Below are positions 5,914 through 10,447 of a DNA stretch of 10,447 nucleotides, piece by piece (positions within the stretch are counted from its first letter, which is position 1; every line of letters begins with the position of its first letter). The translations under genes and the position numbers were made by a program. Source of the DNA: Gemmatimonadota bacterium (lineage in GTDB: Bacteria > Gemmatimonadota > Gemmatimonadetes > JACCXV01); NCBI GenBank assembly GCA_013696835.1, contig JACCXV010000049.1, positions 1 through 10,447 on the forward strand, given 5' to 3'. A model generated the notes under the pieces. It had not been told where the DNA came from. It did not search any database and saw nothing but the letters and a program-made list of their open reading frames with translations.

Positions 5914-7394
5914 CAGGGGAAGCAGTAGGAGTCCGACGAAGCATCGCCGCCTTCCAGGCGGATCTGGTGCGGGCGCTCGCCCTCGAACTGCAAGAAGAAG
6001 CGCTCGTCCAGCTGCAGCCCCCCGTCCGCGCCCGCGTCCAGCTTCGCCACCCATCCGCGCACGCCCTCCGGGAAGAACTGCGCGTCCCACGAGGCGTACA
6101 GCGAGTTGCTGAGGTACACCCGCCGCCCGTCGCGGCTCACCTCCACCATCTGCGGTCCCCCGTTCAGCTTCCCCGCCACGGGGTGCGGAGCGCGCGCGGT
6201 TATGCCGCCGAGCCGCATCGAGGCCGTGAGCCGGGGCTCGAGCGGATTCGATACGTCGTACTGCCGGAACTCGCCGGTGCCCCAGCAGGAGACGTACAGG
6301 AAGCGGTCGTCCACGCTCAGGTCGATGTCGGTGACGAGCGGCGGGACGGCTCCGAAGGGCTTGAGCGCCGGCGGCAGCAGGGCGGGGTCCGCGGGCTCGG
6401 CGGGGAGGTGGATCACCTTGCGAATCTCCCATTCTCCGTCCCGGCTCCCGTTGCCGCCGCTCACGCCGCCCGTCCGACCGCGGGCACCGTCAGCAGCGTC
6501 GGCAGCTGCGCCGTTCCCTCCCATGCTGCCAGCCTTGCTCCACAACCAGACCGAGGCGGAGAGGTCCTCGAGCGAGACGACCACGCCCACGAAGCCGTAG
6601 GGCCGGGTGGGGTCGTGCGCCGGGCGCAGCTCGAGCACCATCTGATGCTGCCCGCCGAGGTCCAGCGTCTGGAGGTGGCGGCGCTTGCGCAGATCCCAGA
6701 CGTGCAGCGCGCGCCCGTACCTGCCGGCCAGCAGCAGCTCGGGGTTCAATCCGCCCTCGATCATGTCGGGCGTCCCCCACTCGCTGGTGATCAGGACGTC
6801 GTGTCCCAGATGCCACGCGAAGTCGTACGCGAGATGCTGCGGTCCGCGATCCACCTCCCAGCGGCCGAGCACGTCGAGCGAATCGTGATCGAGCACGAAG
6901 ATGCCTCCCGGCCCGCCCCCGTCAGGCGAGCCGAGCGCGCTCATGTAGATGCCGTCCGGGCCGCAGTGGCTCGTGTGCGGCCGGCTGTAGCCCGCCTTCT
7001 CGGCGAGCTCCTCCGGCTCGATGACCTTGACGATCCGCGGCTGCCGCGGGTCGGGCTTGACATCCAGCACGTGGATCCGCGAGGAGCGCAGGCCGGGCAC
7101 GAGGAGGTAGCGGCGCTCGACGTGGGGATGCGGCGCGTAGGGGCAGAGCGCGGAGCTGCAGGCGTTCCACCCGAAGTGGTGCAGTTCGTCGCCCGCGTTG
7201 GGCATGTCCGTACGACCGACGAGCCGGCCGTAGGTGGGCGAAGAGGGATCCGTGTCGGCGACGACGATCGCGTCGGGACGGCCGTTGCCGCCGGTGTTCA
7301 GGACGGCCACGTACGCGAGGCGCTCCGGCGGAGCTTTCATCGCCAGGCGGGGCGACGGATAGAACGTGGGATCGGGCTTCCAGGTGGGCATCAT
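5913..7394 (-). CDS. SBP56 family protein (selenium-binding protein / methanethiol oxidase type)
   Basis: The product is 493 residues with long stretches typical of SBP56: DELHHFGWNACSSALC (69-84), RYLLVPGLRSSRIHVLD (95-111), ITSEWGTPDMIEGGLNPELL (202-221), GGQHQMVLELRPAHDPTR (247-264), DIDLSVDDRFLYVSCWGTGE (356-375) and NGGPQMVEVSRDGRRVY (411-427). Characterised members (human SELENBP1, bacterial MtoX) are metal-dependent methanethiol oxidases that give formaldehyde, hydrogen sulfide and hydrogen peroxide; conserved His residues bind copper. The beta-propeller is complete. A Gly/Ala-rich insert (about 288-320) interrupts the otherwise conserved region after SVWLWS. No signal peptide is visible, unlike exported bacterial MtoX, so it is probably cytoplasmic. 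ATG at 7391 is an alternative start with better spacing to GGAG. It is the first gene of a two-gene operon. Confidence 0.92.
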   Translation of the reverse strand: MMPTWKPDPTFYPSPRLAMKAPPERLAYVAVLNTGGNGRPDAIVVADTDPSSPTYGRLVGRTDMPNAGDELHHFGWNACSSALCPYAPHPHVERRYLLVPGLRSSRIHVLDVKPDPRQPRIVKVIEPEELAEKAGYSRPHTSHCGPDGIYMSALGSPDGGGPGGIFVLDHDSLDVLGRWEVDRGPQHLAYDFAWHLGHDVLITSEWGTPDMIEGGLNPELLLAGRYGRALHVWDLRKRRHLQTLDLGGQHQMVLELRPAHDPTRPYGFVGVVVSLEDLSASVWLWSKAGSMGGNGAAADAADGARGRTGGVSGGNGSRDGEWEIRKVIHLPAEPADPALLPPALKPFGAVPPLVTDIDLSVDDRFLYVSCWGTGEFRQYDVSNPLEPRLTASMRLGGITARAPHPVAGKLNGGPQMVEVSRDGRRVYLSNSLYASWDAQFFPEGVRGWVAKLDAGADGGLQLDERFFLQFEGERPHQIRLEGGDASSDSYCFP

Positions 7395-7512
7395 GACTCC
7401 GGTGCTCGAAGGTGGGGCTCGAAGGCAGGCGCGGCCGCCGAAGACGGTACGATGCGAAGATCTGCGCCGGCAGCGCGGAAGGAAAGAAAGTGCGCGGCCC
7501 TCTACCCCGGCT

Positions 7513-8226
7513 TCAGCCGCGCGCGGGCTCGAGTGGAGTGGGCTCCAGCCAGGCGAAAGCCTGCCGGAACGCCGCCTTGCCCCCGCTCTCCACGATGTCC
7601 CCGTGGCCGACGATCACGCGGTCGAAGTCCCAGCGCAGGATGCGGGCAAGCGACGCCCGCGCCGCCGTCGGATCGCGAAGCGTGATCCGCAGGGAGCGTG
7701 TCACGGCCAGGCGGCGGTACCCGCCGAGGGCGCGGGCGAGCACCTGCGTCGCGAGCGGCCGGTCCGGGCCGATGTTGAAGCACAGATCCGTAAGGATCAG
7801 GGTCCGGCTGGAGGGGTGATGGAAATCCACCTCTGTCACGAAGCGGCTTCCATCGAAGAGCGTCTGGTCGAGCTCCGCGGCCCAGCGCGGATCGGGCTCC
7901 GAGCCAAGGGTCGCGCCGAACGACAGGTCGGCGCGCTTGGCGGGCAGCCCCGGCGAGGCGATGAGCTCCGCATGCGGGTACGTGGAGGCGTACTGCTCCA
8001 TGTAGCGATGATGGAACTTGTTCGGCGAGACGACGAAGCGAACGGGGCCGAGAAGGTCGATCGCAGCGCGCAGCGGCTGCGTGAGCCCCGCGACGGAGTG
8101 GAGGAACAGGCTCCCGTCCGCAAGCCGCACCACCGTCATGCGACGGCCGAGCTCGAAGAGACCCACCCGGAGCGGCTGCTCGGCGACCCACAGCTGCCCC
8201 GAGTGAAGTTCGCGAAGAGGTTCCAT
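7513..8226 (-). CDS. DUF4336 protein (metallo-beta-lactamase-like fold)
   Basis: The product is 237 residues, matching DUF4336 in length and order of motifs: LWVAEQPLRVGLFELGRRMT at the start, LFLHSVAGL, then GPVRFVVSPNKFHHRYMEQY with H72/H73, LILTDLCFN with D147, and VIVGHGD with H208. These map onto the metal-ligand positions of the metallo-beta-lactamase superfamily, though the full HxHxDH motif is reduced to the HH pair. A hydrolase activity is plausible but unproven, and no substrate is known. There is no signal peptide. The ATG at 8226 has no strong ribosome binding site. It starts 34 nt downstream of the hairpin that follows the tRNA gene and ends 118 nt before the SBP56 start on the same strand. 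Confidence 0.85.
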   Translation of the reverse strand: MEPLRELHSGQLWVAEQPLRVGLFELGRRMTVVRLADGSLFLHSVAGLTQPLRAAIDLLGPVRFVVSPNKFHHRYMEQYASTYPHAELIASPGLPAKRADLSFGATLGSEPDPRWAAELDQTLFDGSRFVTEVDFHHPSSRTLILTDLCFNIGPDRPLATQVLARALGGYRRLAVTRSLRITLRDPTAARASLARILRWDFDRVIVGHGDIVESGGKAAFRQAFAWLEPTPLEPARG

Positions 8227-8259
8227 GGGTTCTGCGAGCCCGTGGCGGGGATTCGTGTG

Positions 8260-8296
8260 CGAAAGGCCGCTGGAGTCGGGCTCCCGCGGCCTTTCG
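8260..8296 (-). terminator. hairpin downstream of tRNA-Asn, likely transcription terminator
   Basis: CGAAAGGCCGC (8260-8270) and GCGGCCTTTCG (8286-8296) form a perfect 11-bp inverted repeat. An inner GGAG/CTCC stem (8272-8275 with 8281-8284) extends it. It begins 7 nt beyond the tRNA 3' end. The T-run after the stem is short, so termination may be partial and allow read-through into the DUF4336 gene. Confidence 0.6.
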
Positions 8297-8302
8297 GCGA
8301 AG

Positions 8303-8378
8303 TGGCTCCCCGGGCCGGACTCGAACCAGCGACAGGGTGATTAACAGTCACCTGCTCTACCAACTGAGCTACCGGGGA
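8303..8378 (-). tRNA. tRNA-Asn (anticodon GTT), CCA encoded
   Basis: The minus strand gives a complete 76-nt cloverleaf: acceptor TCCCCGG pairs with CCGGGGA, the D-arm is GCTCAGTTGGTAGAGC, the anticodon stem GGTGA/TCACC holds loop CTGTTAA with anticodon GTT, the T-arm contains GGTTCGAGTCC, discriminator G, and genomic CCA (plus-strand TGG at 8303-8305). It is a single tRNA with a plausible promoter upstream and a hairpin downstream. I see no integrase or attachment-site duplication beside it. Confidence 0.98.
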
Positions 8379-8387
8379 ATGCTCCTC

Positions 8388-8417
8388 AAAATGCCCGGCC
8401 CTTGCCGGTGTTGGCAA
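8388..8417 (-). promoter_or_regulatory. probable sigma70-type promoter of tRNA-Asn
   Basis: On the minus strand, TTGCCA (8417-8412) is followed by an 18-nt spacer and CATTTT (8393-8388). The predicted transcription start at about 8381 is just upstream of the tRNA 5' end at 8378. The -35 match is good; the -10 is weak. Confidence 0.4.
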
Positions 8418-8512
8418 CCCGGCTTCCAGGCCGCTGCCCGCGCCTGCGCCCCCGTGGAGCCGCCGACTGCGCCCCCGGGGAGCCGCCGAGGACCGGCGGG
8501 CCAACGGAATTG

Positions 8513-8518
8513 TATCTT
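8513..8518 (+). promoter_or_regulatory. -10 element suggesting a leaderless cvpA transcript
   Basis: TATCTT ends 6 nt before the ATG at 8525, so transcription would start at or next to the start codon. No purine-rich ribosome binding site exists in the 25 nt upstream, which fits leaderless translation. No good -35 is visible. Confidence 0.35.
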
Positions 8519-8524
8519 GCTCCC

Positions 8525-9106
8525 ATGAACTGGCTCGATCTGGGACTGCTCGCCTTCGTCGTGGCCGTCGGGATCGGCGGACTGGGGGCCGGGTTCGTGA
8601 AGGGCGCTGCGAACCTGGTCGGCCTGATCCTCGGCTTCGTGCTGGGGTCGGCCCTGTTTCCCACGCTGACGCCGCTCTTCCTGCGCTGGACTAGCGAGCT
8701 TCCCGTCGCGAGCCTCTTCGCCTTCACCGTCGTCGCCCTCGCCGCGGTGTTTCTCCTGGACGTGATCGGGAGCGTCGCCGCACGCATCGTGGCGCTGCTA
8801 CGCCTGCAGCCCATCGATCGTCCACTGGGCGTTCTCCCCGCCACACTGTCGGCGGTGCTGATTGCAGGCGTGACGCTCGCGCTCCTGAACGGCTTCGCGC
8901 TCATCGAGCGGCAGCGCTCGGAGTCGCGGCTCTCGAGCTGGTTCCTGCAGGTGAGCGCGCCCATCGTTCATCTGCTGCCGCCGCCGTGGAACGGACAGCC
9001 CGCGAAGCTTCCGCCCTCGCCGATTCCCGCGCCCGACGCGCCGGCGCTCGCGCTGCGACGCGACATCGCATCGGTGCGCGACGTTTTTCGCGCAGCTTTC
9101 TATTGA
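8525..9106 (+). CDS. CvpA family membrane protein
   Basis: The product is 193 residues from ATG at 8525. The N-terminus MNWLDLGLLAFVVAVGIGG followed by GAGFVKGAANLVGLILGFVLG is the CvpA signature, with four membrane helices at about residues 5-24, 30-48, 63-83 and 96-118. A Pro-rich, probably non-membrane tail follows. The founding member was linked to colicin V production in E. coli; across bacteria the family is associated with envelope integrity and stress tolerance. The frame is open upstream to 8402, but only as Arg/Pro-rich sequence, so the hydrophobic N-terminus sets the start. The gene is divergent from tRNA-Asn, and its stop codon overlaps the -35 box of the next gene's promoter. Confidence 0.88.
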   Translation: MNWLDLGLLAFVVAVGIGGLGAGFVKGAANLVGLILGFVLGSALFPTLTPLFLRWTSELPVASLFAFTVVALAAVFLLDVIGSVAARIVALLRLQPIDRPLGVLPATLSAVLIAGVTLALLNGFALIERQRSESRLSSWFLQVSAPIVHLLPPPWNGQPAKLPPSPIPAPDAPALALRRDIASVRDVFRAAFY

Positions 9107-9132
9107 CAAGGGTTTGCGACGCGAGCTATCCT
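9103..9132 (+). promoter_or_regulatory. strong sigma70-type promoter for the Lys/Ser-rich small gene
   Basis: A perfect TTGACA (9103-9108) is followed by an 18-nt spacer and TATCCT (9127-9132). The -35 box overlaps the cvpA stop codon (TGA, 9104-9106). Predicted transcription start is near 9139, giving a leader of about 47 nt before ATG at 9186. Confidence 0.7.
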
Positions 9133-9174
9133 CCCGCGCGATGGTTTCGGCGGTGGTTCCGTTTCTACTCTTTC

Positions 9175-9179
9175 GGAGG
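9175..9179 (+). promoter_or_regulatory. ribosome binding site of the Lys/Ser-rich small gene
   Basis: GGAGG 6 nt before ATG at 9186. It selects this start over the in-frame ATG at 9141, which has no such site. Confidence 0.75.
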
Positions 9180-9185
9180 TTCGAA

Positions 9186-9293
9186 ATGGCCACTAAGAAA
9201 GCCTCAGGCAGCAAGAAGAAGAGCAGCGGCTCGTCGAGCTCTTCGAAGAAGTCCTCGAGCACGAAGAAGAGCTCGGGCGGCAAGAAGAAGTAG
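9186..9293 (+). CDS. 35-residue Lys/Ser-rich basic protein
   Basis: The product is 35 residues: 14 Ser, 12 Lys, 4 Gly, with no acidic or aromatic residue. It is built from repeats of the type SKKKSSG, SSKKSSS and TKKSSGGKKK. A strong promoter, a GGAGG ribosome binding site and a perfect terminator downstream show a dedicated short transcription unit. The composition resembles the disordered Lys-rich tails of bacterial histone H1-like proteins, so nucleic-acid binding is the natural guess; Ser-rich stretches could also be phosphorylated. An in-frame ATG at 9141 would add a hydrophobic MVSAVVPFLLFRRFE leader, but lacks a ribosome binding site. Low-complexity genes like this are usually missed by annotation. 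Confidence 0.75.
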   Translation: MATKKASGSKKKSSGSSSSSKKSSSTKKSSGGKKK

Positions 9294-9306
9294 CCTAGGC
9301 TCGAAG

Positions 9307-9324
9307 CCCCAAAAAGGGTTGGGG
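9307..9324. repeat. small hairpin CCCCAA/TTGGGG
   Basis: CCCCAA (9307-9312) and TTGGGG (9319-9324) flank a 6-nt loop, 14 nt after the stop of the small basic gene. It could stabilise the 3' end of that mRNA. Low-specificity structure. Confidence 0.4.
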
Positions 9325-9364
9325 TGGGATAGAGGTACCGCCTCCACCGACCGAAGCCGAAGAG

Positions 9365-9390
9365 AAAAGCCCGCCGGAAGGCGGGCTTTT
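9365..9390. terminator. bidirectional Rho-independent terminator
   Basis: AAAAGCCCGCC (9365-9375) and GGCGGGCTTTT (9380-9390) form a perfect 11-bp inverted repeat around a GGAA (GNRA) tetraloop. A-runs and T-runs flank both sides, so it works on both strands, ending the small basic gene (plus) and the M55 peptidase gene (minus, stop at 9445-9447). Confidence 0.92.
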
Positions 9391-9444
9391 CACGTGCATG
9401 CAGGAAGGGGCGCGCCACGGCCGCCCCCCCGAGCCAGGCAAACG

Positions 9445-10447
9445 TCAGGGCTTGAGCACGACCCACTCGATCTCGTTCAGCAGGTTGCCCACCTCTTCCG
9501 CCGACTCGCTCGCGTAGCGGAAGCAGCCGGCCGCGCTGCCGGCCGTGACCCCCTCGAGCCGCGCCACGCTCTCCGGCACCCAGGGCTCGTAGGTCTTCCG
9601 CATGCAGAACTCCACGTGATAGGGGCGATCGAGCCGCAGCGGCGCGAGCTCGCCCGCGCGGGTGCGCTTCACGGCGCGGCCCGCCGCCTCGCGGATCCAG
9701 TCCCGGACCAGCTCCGGCGCGAAGGTCGCCGCCGCGCTGCGCCCGTATGCCTTCTTGACCGTGACCGTCTCCAGCGGCCCGAGCATCTCGCGCGTCTCGG
9801 CCGTGAGCACGTCGTCTCCCGTCGCCAGCACCATTGGCACCCCCATCTCGCCGCCGATGAAGGCGGCGATGCCGGCCTCGTTCAGCACGCGCCCGTTCAC
9901 GGTGAAGGAGTCGAAGGCGAAGTTGTGCGAGATCACGCCCTCCGTGCCCGCGTTCGCGTGTGCGCCGACGATGAACATCGCGTCGATCTGCGGATTGAGG
10001 CCCGTGGACATCACGATCGGCTTCGGGTAGCCGCGAATCAGGATCGCCTCCGCATCGAGCTCTTCGGGGAGCGTGTTGCGGAACAGCGTGCCCCCGTGGC
10101 CGTCGTTCACGACGAACTGGGTCGCACCCGCCTCCCTCGCGCCCTCGATCGCTGCGTTCACCTCGTCCGTCAGCTCCTTGCGGAAGATCTCGTGCGTGGG
10201 GTGGCCGCCGCGGTACACCGGGCGCATCTCCGTCGAGTTCATGACGGCGCCGGCGAGCCCCTCCATGTCGGCGATGATGTAGACCGTGAACCCCTTGGGG
10301 TCCATCTCATCCTCGAGCTTCTCCCGCGCGGCCACGTACTCCGTGACGCCGAAGACCTGATCCGGCGGAGTCGTGTCGCGCGGCGCGGGCGTCGCCACGG
10401 GCGCGGGGGCGCCGGCCGCAAGCGGGGCGGGCGCCGCGGGCTGGGCG
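9445..10447 (-). CDS. M55 family D-aminopeptidase-like metallopeptidase (N-terminus outside window)
   Basis: The frame is open to the right edge, so the 5' end is missing. The catalytic domain shows every M55 (DppA) metal ligand in order: ADMEG (Asp and Glu), NDGHGG (His), GAHANAGTEGVISHNF (His) and LNEAGIAAFIGGEMG (Glu). M55 enzymes are zinc-dependent and, in B. subtilis DppA, cleave D-Ala-containing peptides. Upstream of GTG at 10398 the frame continues as Ala/Pro-rich sequence (AQPAAPAPLAAGAPAP), which looks like a linker just after a signal peptide. A secreted, probably periplasmic enzyme acting on peptidoglycan peptides or other D-amino-acid peptides is therefore likely, and GTG 10398 is probably not the true start. 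A shared bidirectional terminator lies 55 nt past the stop. Confidence 0.9.
   Translation of the reverse strand, partial: AQPAAPAPLAAGAPAPVATPAPRDTTPPDQVFGVTEYVAAREKLEDEMDPKGFTVYIIADMEGLAGAVMNSTEMRPVYRGGHPTHEIFRKELTDEVNAAIEGAREAGATQFVVNDGHGGTLFRNTLPEELDAEAILIRGYPKPIVMSTGLNPQIDAMFIVGAHANAGTEGVISHNFAFDSFTVNGRVLNEAGIAAFIGGEMGVPMVLATGDDVLTAETREMLGPLETVTVKKAYGRSAAATFAPELVRDWIREAAGRAVKRTRAGELAPLRLDRPYHVEFCMRKTYEPWVPESVARLEGVTAGSAAGCFRYASESAEEVGNLLNEIEWVVLKP

Noticed and set aside
5914..6432. N-terminal extension of the membrane protein into the SBP56 gene
   Set aside because: The extension overlaps SBP56 out of frame and is Arg/Ala-rich; the ATG at the TGATG junction is the natural start.
5967..7685. 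572-codon plus-strand frame antisense to SBP56
   Set aside because: The protein is Arg/His/Ala-rich without domain features, and the opposite strand encodes unmistakable SBP56. Long antisense frames are common in GC-rich DNA.
8260..8378. tRNA-associated integration site
   Set aside because: No integrase, no duplicated tRNA 3' end and no mobile genes next to tRNA-Asn; the inverted repeat is better explained as a terminator.
8136..8504. Minus-strand reading frame containing VAQLVEQVTVNHPVAGSSPA
   Set aside because: This is the well-known spurious translation of a tRNA gene; the stretch is tRNA-Asn at 8303-8378.

Overview
The window is a very GC-rich stretch of bacterial chromosome. It has dense, mostly single-gene transcription units on both strands, good AGGAGG-type ribosome binding sites, and no sign of phage, transposons, CRISPR or an origin. 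Ordinary housekeeping and accessory genes plus a CCA-encoding tRNA suggest a core chromosomal region of an uncultured high-GC bacterium. Candidate lineages include Gemmatimonadota, Eisenbacteria, Desulfobacterota/Myxococcota or Methylomirabilota/Rokubacteria relatives, but the sequence alone does not settle the phylum.

Layout. Left edge (1-1082, minus): a YihY/BrkB six-helix membrane protein whose 3' end lies outside the window. 1305-1652 (plus): a small cupin. 1831-2733 (plus): a membrane-anchored alpha/beta hydrolase that overlaps tail to tail with a FemAB/GNAT-like acyltransferase (2699-3679, minus). 3905-4243 (plus): a rhodanese-like protein interrupted by an in-frame TGA at 4115-4117. 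4311-4796 (minus): an unrecognised 161-residue protein. 4973-5176 (plus): a small DUF6494-type protein. 5212-7394 (minus): a two-gene operon of an SBP56/methanethiol-oxidase-type protein and a translationally coupled polytopic membrane protein. 7513-8226 (minus): a DUF4336 metallo-beta-lactamase-like protein. 8303-8378 (minus): tRNA-Asn(GTT), with a hairpin just downstream. 8525-9106 (plus): CvpA. 9186-9293 (plus): a 35-residue Lys/Ser-rich protein with its own strong promoter and a perfect terminator. Right edge (9445-10447, minus): an M55 D-aminopeptidase with its N-terminus outside the window.

The main discovery is the rhodanese-like gene at 3905-4243. Its reading frame runs through a TGA at a position where, as I recall, related rhodanese-like proteins often carry Cys (pattern YCxxxxC). 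The 41 codons after the TGA encode a normal C-terminal half of the fold. A stem-loop with its apical loop 21 nt after the TGA fits the general layout of a bacterial SECIS element. The best reading is a selenoprotein (Cys66-x4-Sec71); the alternative is a recent nonsense mutation. About 1.7 kb away is an SBP56-family gene whose relatives oxidise methanethiol, releasing sulfide. A local sulfur/selenium theme is therefore possible, although no shared transcription unit supports it.
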